Shown: positions 1-12,779 of the stretch, piece by piece
Numbering within the stretch: position 1 is the stretch's first letter
Layout: each line of letters begins with the position of its first letter
Source: Cucumis sativus
Lineage: Eukaryota > Streptophyta > Magnoliopsida > Cucurbitales > Cucurbitaceae
Direction: 5' to 3'
Assembly (NCBI RefSeq): GCF_000004075.3
Contig: NC_026659.2
Span: forward strand, 3,534,001 to 3,598,000
DNA length: 64,000 bases
Notes under the pieces: model-generated
Told to the model about the DNA's origin: nothing
The model's input: the letters and a program-made list of their open reading frames with translations, nothing else
The model's database searches: none
Position numbers and translations under genes: made by a program

Positions 1-4
1 TCAG

Positions 5-3000
5 GTTCTAGCTTTGGAGTATTTGCACTCCTTAAATGTGATTCACAGAGACTTAAAGCCAGATAACTTATTGATCGGTCAAGATGGTCACATTAAGGTG
101 TGAAGGCTTTAGTTTTAATTTCTCTTTTAATATTATGTAACTTCATTATTTCCCTGCTCTTAGTTTTTATGGCAAGAGTGTGAAGGGCTAGCAGCAGTTA
201 AATTCTTATATATTGAAGTTGAATCTTAGGCAAGTAATTGTGTTTATGTTATAGTTTTAAAATTATCCTCTCCAAATTTTAGGTATTTTTAGGTATGACG
301 GTAGAGTCAAGGTTGGCTATGAAGGTCTAAACTGTGGAGAATCATAGGAAACTTAGTTACAAATGGGGTGTTTTGTGCAGGACCTAGTACCTTTGCATAC
401 TATATGCCATCATTCGGAGTATCCCATACTGTCTCTCTGCACAGGTCTATCTCTTGTTGGAGTAGATCGAGTTTATTGAAGTAGGAGGTTACATGCAAAG
501 TTCCTTGCTTCAAATAGAGGTGTTCTGACCCTTCAAATAGAGTTTCTGAGTAGTGTCCCATAGATTCTTCGCAGTTGTGATAAAGCCAGACTTGCCAATT
601 TGTGGTTTCATACTATTAATCAACAAGGACCAAATAAAAGAGTCCTCCTCTCTCTAGAGATGTTCTTGGACATCACCGGGTGGGGGCCGAAGAGTCTCCC
701 CTGTCAGAAAACTGAATTGGTGTGACGTCCCTCAAGAAACATTTTTACCGATTGAGACTAAGAAAAGTAGTTATTTCCATTCAGCGTCTCCCCTGGATAT
801 ACACCTGTAGATGGTGCTAAAGAACTAGTTATATAATTTGAGGACAAAGTAGGGAGTGAAGTTACCGAGTTCTTGGAATACATCGGCAAGTCGGTTGGTT
901 TGGATTGTGCCGAAGATTTTCCAACTTCAAACCCTGATTTATTATGGAGTTTATCGATCTGGTACCACAAATGTGCGGCTCTAGTAAAGAATCAAAGGGC
1001 AGCAATGCGTGAAACGATGGCAATTCGTAAACTGAGGAAACCTAAGTACCAAGAGAAAAACCACGGTGTGACTTTCTTATTGATTTCTCATATGAACAAA
1101 AGATACAAAAGGGACAATAAATAGACAAAGCTTGTGATAAGAAAGGAAAGGAAATTAGGGTAAATCCTTAGGCCAAGGCCACGATTTCTGACATTTATAT
1201 CTGCTGTTTGTCCTTGTGGGCAACATGAATCGTTGGGGGAGCTGTCCATAGGGATAACAAGATCCTCTTAGATGGCAGTGTTAATTATTTAATGGTCACT
1301 TAGGTCAGTTATCAATAATATTATATCTTATTTGCTTCATTTCATTCGTTTGTTCTTATTATTTCCTCTAGAACCTATGTTACCTTCCCAATAGATCTCT
1401 CGCTACAGCCATTTTGAAGACGAGGTTACAGAGGTCTTTGGTCCTTAGAATGTCGGTAGATACGTCACTTAGAAGATTCCCCTAGACCTGTGCTTTCAAA
1501 GTGGTGCATTTTGTAGAAATAATCAAGGCGTGAGAATTAAAATCATCTGTTTTTCAACTGCAATCTAGCTTGTAGCTGCTGCAAAATTTTCTCTATGTGT
1601 CCTTCAATTAAGCTGAAGGAATGTTTTAAGAAAATGGCAAAAGATATGAGTGCCGTGGAATGAGAGGGATTGTAGGATTTTTTACAATGATCAATTGAAG
1701 CTTTGACGATATGTGGGAGTATTTTTATTTTTGGCTTCCGCTTGGTAGTATCGTATTTATCCTTTTTCTATTAAAGATATTAGCTTAACTTTTTGTGTAA
1801 GCTCCTACAGGTTTTGGATGCGTTAAGGTCTCATTTCTCCCTCTTTCTTTTCTAATTCTACTCCTCCAATTAATATACTTTTAGTATTAAAACAAAAAAA
1901 GTTGGTCTGAAGTATCGCCTGCGTAGATAAAAATTTGACAGTAAACAGAATGTCTAATTTCATACTTCTTTATAATACTTTCCTTCTTTTTTTTCCTTAT
2001 TTTTTTGGTTTCTGGGAATATATTGTTGGGTTTGTGTTTGTATTATATGTACAATTTTTTTGTTATGTTACTATAGGTTTTGTAGATTGTGAAGGAATGA
2101 GAAAGATCAGGAGTCTATTGTAGATGAAAATTAACTAAAAAGGAAAAAGGATATTATTTCTGTAATGTACGGGTGTGCAGTAAGAACAACACTGCCATAA
2201 CAATTATCTTCAGGCATATGTGGAAGTGGAATGTTTGAATAAATTCTTTTGTTTGGTAGTCAAGGTAGGAAATGCCTGATACTTAAACTGGTTTTGATGT
2301 GACATATTGAGTAAATTCTCTTTTCAAGCGTTCATTTTGGAATGCCTCACCTCCCTCCTCCATGTACATGCATTTTTGTAAAAATTCGTTTACTCCTTTT
2401 AAACTTCTTGAGAAACATAGCAATTGTTTTTGCTTGTTACCTCTTAGAAACCTCTTCTCCTTTTTTGTTACAGTTGACAGACTTTGGGCTCTCCAAGATT
2501 GGTCTTATCAATAGTACAGATGATTTCTCAGGTCCATCAATCAGTGGACCTGACTCACTTGGAGACAATGGACCAGCATCTTTGCCAAAAAGAGAACACA
2601 GACAAAAGCAGTCAGTAGTCGGTACTCCAGATTATTTGGCTCCTGAGATACTTCTGGGCATGGGACATGGTCTGTAACTAATAGGGGCGTAGTATCCTTC
2701 TTACAAGAACTATTGTCAATTATTCTAAACGAAGCCTTATTATGTTATTATTTTTTCAACTTGTCTCCTGCAGGTGTAACTGCGGATTGGTGGTCTGTTG
2801 GAGTAATTCTTTTTGAGATGCTTGTAGGAATACCGCCGTTCAATGAAGAGAATCCACAGGTTGAATCTGCTACTAGTATTCTTAACTATGTAATGATCGG
2901 CGCATGCATTGTATGAGGCTGATCATCTTTTTGAATGCGTAATTTATTTTCTGAGTTAATATATATTTTTTTCTATTTAAATCAGGGCTTCTAAGAGAAG

Positions 3001-6000
3001 CAGAAATAATACACAAAATATTAAGTGCTCTATTTGATAGCATATATGCGCGGTGCGATTGGGTTGTGAAAATTTAATACAGGGCTTTGTAGCTTTTGTT
3101 TCATTGGTTTACATTGGATAACTGCCCAACCTTTGATTGACCAAATGAGTTATTATTTGATTGCAGCAAATTTTTGATAATATCATTAACAGAGACATAC
3201 CATGGCCCAGGGTGCCTGACGAGATGAGTTATGAAGCCCACGATTTGATTGACAAGTAAGATTCGTAGAAACTTAGCAACATTTACCACTTCGAGTTTCC
3301 TTGCCGTCTCAAATGGTTGTTTGATTTTGGCGCTTTTATTTTTATAACAAGAAACAAAAACTTTCATCAATGAATGAAAACCTAAGAGAGAGTTCCAGAA
3401 TTCAAAGTCTTCGAAGTGTAGAAAGGAGGGAAAGCTAAAGATAGAGATTAAGAGTTATCCCGGCGATTATTACAAATATCATTCTGATGGTAGTTATAAA
3501 AAACTTAAGGAATGGTAACGGGAAGCTTTGATCTTGTTGAATTAAAAATATCTAACCCAATCTAGGAATTTATCTTAAAATATTTTTTGATTTCTTTCCA
3601 ACCAAATACGGAAGGAATTTCTTTGGAAGTCTTAATTCAACCTTTCTTTTCCTGGTAAGAGACACACCACAAAGGAGATGGTGAATAATTGGCTTTTAAA
3701 CCTCACCGAAAACCCAGCTCATATTAAATTGATTGAAAAAGGTTCTCCTGCAATGATATGAATGTGGACAGTGAAGTAAGTAAAACATGAACCTGATCTT
3801 CAGCATGCACAAAAGGACAACCTGAGGGAGATAATCCCATCTAAGGAGGTTTGATTTTACACATATTCAGACATAGGATAGTTTACTAGATCAAATAAAT
3901 CTTAGGATCCTCCAAGAAAATGGTTGAACTTGCTCCTTTGACCATGATATAAAATGCAATTTATTTATTTCATATCAAAACTAATTTGAGTCGTATTTAT
4001 GGACCCCTTTTGTACTAAATAAAATCAATGAATTATTTTTTTGTTAATATTTATTTTTTTGTCGACATGTTGGAGTAGATATGAGCCAAGATGTAGTAAA
4101 CTCAACTGATTTACCCCTAGTCAAAGTTCAAGTAAGATTTGGTCCTGAATCAGGCACAATACGATTTCATCCCCTAATATATATGTATATGTACATAAAC
4201 TTCTTACATCATATTGTTTTTGTACTATTAGCTAATGAGGTGGATTTGACTCAACGGATCATATCAGAATTGACCTAGGATTACTTAGCTGAGGTTTTTA
4301 CCATGTTTTTTTTATCCAAGGTCTTTGACATTGGACAATCAGTTATGGTAGTGTCAAGCCTGAATTTGGGATTGATTGTAGCTGTTAATTAAGATTTAGG
4401 TGATTAACATAGAGTATCAACTTCTATTTGAACCAAGTACCACAATCTATCTACCATTTTCTGTAAATTGATGAAAGAAAGTGTGTTTTCAAGAACGATT
4501 AGAGTGCCTAGATTATGTTGTCTATGAATGCTCATGCACTATCTTTCAGATTGCTGACTGACAATGCAGTTCAAAGACTGGGAGCTACTGGAGCCAGGGA
4601 GGTAATGTGCAATTTCTTGAAAAAAAACAGTTGTTTTGCTACATAATTATGATCTATGAAATGAAATGACAGATTGGAACCGTTTTCTTCTGTCAGGTGA
4701 AAGAGCATCCTTTCTTCAAAGATGTTAACTGGGAAACCCTTGAAAGGCAGAAGGTATTCATCATTTTTGCACCAAACAAGTGGTTGTTAAATTTATGAAC
4801 CTGAAAGGAAGTTCTTATTTTTTACTACAGGCCATGTTTATACCATCAGCAGAGCCACAGGATACAAGTTATTTCATGAGCCGTTATATATGGAATCCAG
4901 AAGATGAGGATTTTAATGGTGGAAGTGATTTTGATGATCATGATTTGACTGATACTTGCAGCAGTAGTTCATTTAGTAACCTACAAGATGAAGACGTAAG
5001 TTTGCATATAATAGTTTGCCTGCCCTGAATATATGCTCTCAACAAACGAAATAATTTCTGTTGCCCTCTATCTAGTATTTATCTATTGGAAGAACCATAG
5101 ATAAGAATTACTACAACGTCTCAATAAAGCATATGAGTAATAGCATGGCTTAGGCTATCTATCACCAATAGATCTCATGTTCTAAGATAAAAATCCCCAT
5201 CTTTGTTCGGCAGAAACCAGGATCGTGTAATAAATATGCATGGATGTGAAAATGTCATGTTTGACCAATGATACTTGCCCACTTGAAATCCCTGGATCAA
5301 CAGTTAAAAATTAGAAGATACACATTTCATGGCCGTATGAATCTCTTAATCATACTTCTCTCCCTCTTTCCATCAGTCCTATTTGATTTAAAGTAAACAC
5401 AAATTAGAACTACCCTATCGGTACTGAAACAAAAGCGGATGTTCAAGGTGGAAGATATACTGTCTGTTGTATGACGTGACTATAGCTTTTAGTCTGATCA
5501 AGTGTTGCAATAGCATGCTCAAAGTACTGACAAATAGCTTTAAATCTACGACGCATTGCAATATTTAAATTGAAAGTGGATGCACACTCTTTTTTTTCTT
5601 CTCTTTTAAATCTATGTAAAGCCCTTAGGACCCTGAGATTATTATATCCGTCATTTTGATTGATTGGAATGTCATTGTGATACAGGGAGACGAGTGTGGT
5701 AGTTTGACTGACTTCTGTACATCAGCCCTTTCTGTGAAGTACTCGTTCAGCAATTTCTCTTTCAAGGTAAGGCGTGCTTGGACTAGAACTTCTCTTTTTT
5801 ACATGAAAGATATTTGCACGGTATATTTCATTCAAACTAGTGAAGAGAAGAATTGTGTTTTTGTAAAAAAAAACCAACATTCTCACTAATATTGGAAGTG
5901 CACTTCACAAGGTAATATAAACTTTTAGAATGTTTTGTTAAAAAAAACAAACAAACGATGAATAAATAAATCTTTTAGAATGCCCAGAAATAGCAGAGAA

Positions 6001-6847
6001 TAATAATCAAATGAATCCAAATGTTTTTTCAGAAATTCAGTTGTTGTAATAGTTCATTTCTCTTTTACTCCACGTCCATAAAAATTCCACTTTCCAATTA
6101 TTTGTTTGTTGAATTCATGATTTTCCTCTTTTATCCAATAGGTTCTTGTTTGTTTGGTTAGTCCCTGTTTGGCTCCATTTGGACGATTGTTTTTGTAGGC
6201 TTTTTTTTTTTTAATCAATATTTTTTTCAATTAAAAAAAAGGGTCAAAGACCCAAGTGCATCAAGTTGCTGTAGTGAACCCTTTGGTTTTTTTCCCCTCG
6301 CATATTATGTGATTCTAGTTGTTTAATTTCACGTAAACCTTTCTTTGAATTCCTTTAAACGTTTACATGCTTCGCTTCTCTTGTCTTTGACTGCTTAATT
6401 TAATTTTGTGTTTCAATAATTTTCCTTTACTATAGTTTTAGTTTTGACTTTCAAGTTCTTTTTCTTTTAACTATTTATCATTTTTTAAGTTATGCTCTCA
6501 CATATTGATTTACTTTTGTAAGTTAACTTTCTTTTGAGGCAGCAAGAAACTGATCATTCGTTGTATTTTCACATTACCTTTTTATATATCTCAAACTAAA
6601 TGACAAACTTTTATAAGGTCTTGTTAGTTGAAAGGTACTAACTTGAAAATGGACCAAAAGCCAAAAGAAATTTGGGTATAAATTAAAATTAATTCTATGA
6701 TTTGATTATATATGTGTGTGTGTATGTTTATGATGCAGCAACTTCATTGTTTTGTAGAATTTATCACAACTGGCTTCCATCAATTACGATTTGGTTGTGA
6801 AGAGCAGTCAAAATTCGCCAGATGTATCAAAACCATCCGTTCCTTGA
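5..6847 (+). CDS. IRE: AGC serine/threonine kinase, IRE clade (3' part of gene)
   Basis: The 5' end lies outside the window. Exons read by splice sites and frame: 5-97, 2474-2669, 2774-2859, 3167-3255, 4550-4601, 4697-4753, 4831-4995, 5686-5766, 6758-6847 (stop TGA). The first exon has the catalytic loop HRDLKPDN; the second has DFGLSK, the long activation-segment insert typical of plant IRE/MAST-like kinases, and [12 protein letters not shown]; the third has DWWSVG. The AGC C-terminal tail follows ([19 protein letters not shown], then a Ser/Asp-rich stretch and [20 protein letters not shown]). From memory, this tail fits IRE/IRE3 better than IREH1 or IRE4. The Arabidopsis family member IRE promotes root-hair tip growth; other members regulate microtubules and growth. 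Introns are up to 2.4 kb; the first holds an antisense copia remnant and the fourth (3256-4549) a LINE-like remnant. Confidence 0.93.
360..1140 (-). mobile_element. Decayed Ty1-copia fragment, antisense in kinase intron 1
   Basis: Read on the minus strand, bases 955-967 give TGGTACCAGATCG, close to the copia primer-binding site TGGTATCAGA complementary to initiator tRNA-Met. Upstream of it (968-1140) lies LTR-like sequence with a 'cacaccgtggttttt' block common in plant copia LTRs. Downstream, the translation runs [11 protein letters not shown]...[13 protein letters not shown], then a stop, then [12 protein letters not shown], which is the N-terminal copia gag arrangement. The stop sits where gag proteins usually have Trp. 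Further stops and frame changes follow to about 360. No protease, integrase or RT is visible, so it is a truncated dead copy. Confidence 0.6.
3375..3840 (-). mobile_element. LINE (non-LTR) 3'-end remnant, antisense in kinase intron
   Basis: On the minus strand from about 3822 the translation gives [15 protein letters not shown], resembling the zinc-binding tail after plant LINE reverse transcriptases (C-P-x-C...ED...H-L). About 220 bp later LERNQKIF, a stop, then [10 protein letters not shown] occurs, like the W-x-ER-N-x-R-x-F segment of the same tail. Frame shifts and stops separate the pieces. It lies within the 3256-4549 intron, opposite to the host gene. The assignment rests on motif memory only. 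Confidence 0.45.
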
Positions 6848-7006
6848 AGCTATATTTTCATCAAACCAACAATTGGTAAGAACCGAAGAAAAACTTCCCA
6901 CAAACTTTTTAACTTATTTTGTTTTATTGCATATAGCTCAGCTCTAGTGAGGCTTTTAACCCTTTTTTTTATACTATTATTGTCATGAGCCCACACATTT
7001 ATATAG

Positions 7007-7015
<9 letters not shown>

Positions 7016-7042
<27 letters not shown>
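7016..7042. repeat. (CT)n microsatellite
   Basis: Uninterrupted CT dinucleotide run about 170 bp past the kinase stop codon. Confidence 0.9.
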
Positions 7043-7251
7043 TTTGTAAGAATGTAAATTAAAATGATCTTATTCCATTTTCAGAATTGTGTAAATGTAG
7101 ATATATATTTGATATTTCTTAGTTTAAATTGGAGAGGCATGTGGTTTTCATGTGTATTTTTCTTGAAGCAGTTAGTAAATTGAACTAGGTACATTTTTGT
7201 TTTGTATCCAATGGACAGTTGATAATCAATTTCTGGGATTAAGTATCACAA

Positions 7252-7252
7252 A

Positions 7253-7314
<62 letters not shown>
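7252..7314. repeat. (TA)n microsatellite
   Basis: TA run of about 63 bp with one early interruption; the last 54 bp are perfect. Likely length-polymorphic. Confidence 0.95.
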
Positions 7315-7317
<3 letters not shown>

Positions 7318-9373
7318 TTTATTGGTTTCAGTCTCTTGCGAAGATTGAGATTTCATGAATTAATTCCACATCTAAAGATACCTCAAAGTAGGAGAAAAAA
7401 AGAGCGATGGAAAAAATATTTATTTTGCTTCTTTGGTAAATTCAGTCTTTTCAAAAGACTCAACAATTTCTTTGTTTTATTTATTTTTTTATCTTTCATA
7501 TTTTATTTTTTAATTAAACAAATCAATGACGTAAATTTAGGTATGTTTATTTATATACACACACAGCACACACACACATCATGGTTGAAATAATGCAATG
7601 TGTTCAACTCTCTCAGTCTTTCTTCTTTCCATCTTTACGAAATTGACATATAATCAAACTTGTCAATTTAGGGGAAATTATGTCCCGAGCAAAAGTATAT
7701 AATTTGTGAACCCTCAACCTCTTCCATAAATAATAATAATAATAATTGGTGAATAAAAATGTCGATGTAGGGTTAACATAATTACAACTTTAAAAAGTTT
7801 CAAAGTTGTTTTACTTTTCATTTTGCATTTAACCTATCTTTAAACAAAAATATGTGATGATTTATAACTTGACCGAATTTAAATTTATAATTTTGTCTTT
7901 AATATATTATTAAAAATAAATATTTTTCTTTTGCTGTTTGAGCCCGATTTATAATGGGTTGTAGTGTTATCTAAACTCACTTATTGTTTGGGGCACAAAC
8001 TATTATAACACGGATTTAAGATTTCATAACCTCGCTGTACACCCTCATCAACTCATGTCACACTCCCCATTTTACCTTCTCAATACAGGTTTGATTTTAG
8101 GGTTCACGTTTAAGTTTAGATGGTTTTGTAACACCATTTGTTTTTCCTATTTTTCTTTTGTTTAATTGTGTCATATTTCAAGCCGACATGATACTATTTT
8201 TTTATTAAAAAATAATTTAAAAAGTTATTTTGAGGAGAGATTTGGAAAAATAACAAAATATTAAAAGTATTTATATAATATAGCAAAATCCATATAACTT
8301 TTCTACCACTCATTTTAATTTTTTTTGCTATACTTTGTAAATAATTTATTTATTTTTTTCAATCTACCACAATTTCTTTTTTTAATTGTTTTTAAAATAA
8401 AAAACTTATCTAGAAAAGTCTGCAAAAATAGTAAAATAATTTATGATAATAGAGCCTATGTCACTTACATTTTAAAAAATGCAAAAATAGCAAATTTAAA
8501 AGCAGATTACTATCTGATTTGTCAAATTTACAATATGCAAAAAATAAGTGTTATAAACTATTTTTTTGTCATCTAATGCAATTTTTCTAAACAAAATTGC
8601 TATCAAACTCTCTAAATGAAAGTGATGTAAATACCATTAAACAAGATTTACACTAATAAATGAAATGAGTATTTTTTCCTAAAAATAATATTGATTTTTG
8701 TATATACTAAATATTATTCCACCACTGATTTTTAAACTGAAAATGTTGAATAAGACTTTGATACACAAAAATTAAAATTGAAAATAAATTAGAAATCTTT
8801 CTTTATATCTAACTAATATGCTTCTAAATTCTCATTTCTTTGACTATAATTTTGTATCTAATCAAAATTTTCAAAAATTAAAAATAATTAAAAATGTTAG
8901 ATACAAAATTGAACGTAGAAAAATTTAAGAACACACTAACACGAACGTTAAAGTTCTACGACATATTAAATAGTAAAGTTGAAAGTTATACCAAACAAAT
9001 TTAAACATCAAAATCAAATCAAATAAAGAATTGAAAAACAAGAAACAAGAAAAAACCACCTAATTTATTGAATGAATAGTCTTATCAAATTTGAATTGAC
9101 TCTTCATTTTTTTTTTTCACTATTATTATCAATGCCCTTTGTATTATTCATTAATTTCATTGAAGGATTCTTCTATTTACATTTACACATATCCAACCAT
9201 ATTGTTAACATCAATCCAAATCTCAGAAAAAAGAAAAAGAAGAAGAAATTAAATAAGTTCTTAAACATTTTCTAAACAAATAACAATCTCTTAATTTCCC
9301 AATAATCTTTATGATTTAATTAGATTAATTAGATGAGTATGAACTGATCAAGTGAAATGTTGAAATATTTTCA

Positions 9374-10361
9374 TCAGTTTTTTTCTGCAATGCTCACCAA
9401 ATGTTTGTTAAAGTCCCCCAAAGAACTCAACTCAAAATCCTCATCTCCAAGCTCTTTGTAGTAATCCAACAACCGATTCAAGCTATCCTCTGAAGAATAT
9501 AATCCAAAATCACTGTAGATTTCACTTCCCCATGTTGGGAAATTCCACCATGATTCATCTTCAAGAGCTTCCATCCAAATATGGCTGCTTAATGGCTGTT
9601 CTTTTGTAGTGCTATTTGCTTCTGATAATGGAGTAGTTATGGCTACTGAGGAATCAGTTGAGCTTCCTTGGCTGCTGCTCTCTGTTTGTTGCTTTTTCAG
9701 AGGTTGGTGTGTTGCTGGATCTATCCCCATCTTTATTAGCTTCTTCTTGATGTGGGTGTTCCAGTGATTCTTTATTTCGTTGTCGGTTCTTCCTGGTAAT
9801 CTCGCCGCAATCTTTGACCACCTAAAACAACAAAAACAGTCCTTAGAAACGAAACGAATAAACGAACAAGATAGTAAACTGTGAACATAAATGAAATTAT
9901 TTGATATTTAAGCAAAGAAGTGCAGTGTTGGTTCGAGAGTAATTATATCGAGAAACATGCAATCTCTTCGAGAACTAAAGCTTATTATACTAACTAGTGT
10001 CTCGCTCTATATTTCTAAACACTCTATCCTTCCTCTCCTCTCCAAGATCCCACAACAAAAGCCCACACACCTAGCAAATTAAACCATAGGAGAATTACCT
10101 GTTACCAAGATGAGCATGGAGATCAATGACGAGTTGTTCTTCAGTTTCATCAAGGAGGCCACGTTTCAAGTCAGGACGAAGATAGTTAGTCCATCGAAGA
10201 CGACAACTTTTGCCACAACGTCGGAGGCCGGCGAGCTTGGGAACAGCCCTCCAACAACAATGGCCATAGGTGAGGATGAAAGTGACAAGCTTCTTGTCTT
10301 CTTCAGCAGTCCATGGGCCTTTCTTGACACCAAGTTTGTCACAACAAGGTTGCCTTCCCAT
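9374..10361 (-). CDS. R2R3-MYB transcription factor, MYB20/43/85 type
   Basis: Two exons: 10361-10099 and 9821-9374; 236 residues. The start is the ATG of [17 protein letters not shown], the canonical start of this group; the upstream in-frame codon at 10379 is TTG. R2 spans about residues 14-61 and R3 about 67-112, ending [13 protein letters not shown], with the regularly spaced Trp residues present (the first Trp of R3 is replaced by a non-aromatic residue, as is normal). [10 protein letters not shown] after R3 is typical of the group. The C-terminus is acidic and Trp-rich ([13 protein letters not shown]), a plausible activation region. Members in Arabidopsis act in secondary-wall and lignin regulation; this role is inferred. 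Only one intron is present, within R3 (AG|G, Arg before Trp-Ser-Lys); many R2R3-MYBs also have one in R2. Confidence 0.93.
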
Positions 10362-10458
10362 CACTTTTACAAACTCCAAAAGTATATAGAGAGAGCCTTA
10401 AGTTGAAAAACTCTCTCAAGTTCTAAGTGTGACCCCAAAAAGCACCCACTTCACCCAC

Positions 10459-10467
10459 CTTTATATA
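10459..10467 (-). promoter_or_regulatory. TATA box of the MYB gene
   Basis: The minus strand reads TATATAAAG, 98 bp upstream of the MYB ATG, a normal TATA-to-start distance. A second TATATA at 10382-10388 is only 21 bp from the ATG and less likely to be used. Confidence 0.55.
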
Positions 10468-12049
10468 CCTCTAAAGTGGAGTGATTTACTTTCTCATATA
10501 CCCCCCCACCCTGGTCTTTGTGGCATGTGCTATACATGTGTGTGAGAGAGACAACAAAAAGAACCCTAAATAACTCAACCTCCCTTAATTTCCTTCTTAC
10601 ATCAAAAAAGTAAATTTTAATTAGTTGGGAAAATGAAGGGTTAATGGTAACTTAACCTTTAAAAAGTTTATATCTCTTCTCTTTTTTTCCTTTGTTAGAT
10701 GAAGACAAGTACTCTTACCTACCTACTAATAATATTACTTTCACGTTAATTTTGTTTTGAGTTTTGAATTGTTAACTTAACTCAATATTTTATAAATCTA
10801 TAAAAATTTTCTTATTTAAAGAAAAAAAAGTAATCGATTAAACTTGTATATCTATAAACATAGTCATATGTATAAATTTTTTTAGTTCTATCACATTAAA
10901 GCGAGAAAAAACAAAATTGATTCACTCAATTAATATAAGGGAGGTTTGTGTAGTTTGATAGGAAAAAGAAAAACTCCACATAGAATATGCAGTTAGTTTG
11001 AAAAAAAAATATGGTAGCTTTGTCCTATTCCTCAAACCCTAACTAATTTTTGTTACACATTTAATAAAAATATTTATTTTTCCTATATATATATATATAT
11101 ATTTATAAATACAAACAAATCTCATATTTTTTGTATTTTTAAATACAAAGATTATTATTGTAGTGAAATAATTTTGGTATATTTGTAAATATTTAATGTA
11201 TTTATTTATTTATAAATATATAATTATAAATTTGAGTCTTAAAAAAAGAAAAAGAAAAAGAAAGTGAAAAAAAGAGAGAGTCACAAAATAGGGATGGGAA
11301 TAAGGTCACGCAAAGGCTACTCTTCTAAGAGCCTAAGAGGTCGCTTTCTTATATTTCATTCATTGAAAGACTATGATTTCATTTCCTTCTCCCTTTCTCC
11401 CGCTCCCTCCTTCTATTCTCTCTTCTTCTTTTCTTTCTTTCGATAGATTACGAGAACATGAAAGTTGATTAAGAAAAATTTAAAAGAATTTCTTTTCGAT
11501 GGCTTAGTCAATAAGAAGTTTACTGATTAATTTGCTAAGTTTGAAACAATAATATATGTGATGTGACCTAAAATGATTAAATAAATTCAAACATTAAATG
11601 AATATACCAAACAAATCAAATATTAATGAATTGGTTGAAAAAGCTTTTAAAATAAATATTATATTTCATTCAATCTATTTTCTTTGAAATTATTTGGTAT
11701 TTCCTTTTACTTTTTCTTTAAATTCTTAATTAATTTTATAAAAAAAAAAGTTACTTTTTTAATGTTTGAAACTATATGGCTGACATGAGGTAAAAACATA
11801 ACTATTGAACCAATCATTTTTGGAAAATTGAGGATTTATAATATATAACAATATTTAAAAAAAATTATAAAAATATAGTAAAATCGATCAATGATATACC
11901 AATATACTTACTATTTCTTTCACTGATAGATTATGACAAATTTTGTTATATTTATAATTTTCTAAAATGTCGCTTATATGTACTTTGAATTTAATTGTTA
12001 TATTTGTAACTATCACTCGAATTGACAACCTATATATACTAATTAATAG

Positions 12050-12560
12050 TACAAGAGGGCAAGTATGAGTCGAACTACGGGAAAGTGCTCATTCCATGAT
12101 ACTCACGGAAGTCTCTTAAATGACTAATGCTCTTATGCCTTGCTCAATTGAGATCGGAACCACGACTAATGGTTCTTACGACCTAATTAGCTAAACATGC
12201 CAAGTTGAATTAGAACGAAACATGCTTTCCCCAACTGCATGCTAAGGGTAAGCTGAAGCAACTCCCAACTCAAAATTCCATTATCCTCTTAAACCCTAAA
12301 AACGAAGGATATTTTTATAGAAAATAGTTGGCATTTTGTCGAAACATAGCGGTGCGTCTAGCAGCACTGTGTGTCAGGATGGAAATATAATAATGTAGGA
12401 GCACTGCATGTTTCACCTTGATGTATGCTTTTGGCCGAAAAGGTGTCAAGCAGAGCATACTGAGGGTGAGCATCGTGGTGCTTGCATCTATCTCTTCAAG
12501 TCAGCTCCATTTTTGCTATTTTGCTTGCTAATTGATCTTCCACTTTAATATTGTACTCAA
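12050..12560. mobile_element. Possible degraded LTR-type sequence
   Basis: About 500 bp stand out from AT-rich surroundings by more balanced composition, with repeated 'agcactg' words near 12365 and 12400 and no ORF. It resembles gypsy-type LTR or untranslated DNA in texture only. I see no clear ends, primer site or polyprotein, so the class is a guess. Confidence 0.25.
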
Positions 12561-12760
12561 AAACTCCAAAAGGTATTGATCTATTACTCTTTTAACCTAT
12601 CTAAACACTTCGATAAAGCATTAAATACATAAAACTAATATGATTTAGGTTAAAAAGAAAGAAAAAAAGAACTCTATCCAAATTGTATATATGAATTTGT
12701 ATAGAAATTTGAGTCAACCAAATGGAAAGCAAAGGGAAGTAGTGGAGGTGGGAGTGAACC

Positions 12761-12779
12761 TCTCTCTCTCTCTCTCTCT
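12761..12779. repeat. (CT)n microsatellite
   Basis: Short perfect CT run in intergenic DNA. Confidence 0.85.

Larger units (their letters stand above)
6848..9373. other. Intergenic, between convergent kinase and MYB 3' ends
   Basis: No gene seen. It contains the kinase 3' flank, a CT tract (7016-7042), a long TA tract (7252-7314), a block around 7926-8010 that looks like a degraded inverted-repeat element ('tttggggcacaaactattataac'), and AT-rich dispersed-repeat sequence around 8220-8580 with 'caaaaatagcaaa' units. Confidence 0.6.

Noticed and set aside
10362-10379. N-terminal extension MEFVKV of the MYB protein
   Set aside because: The first codon is TTG, not ATG; MGRQPCC is the standard family start.
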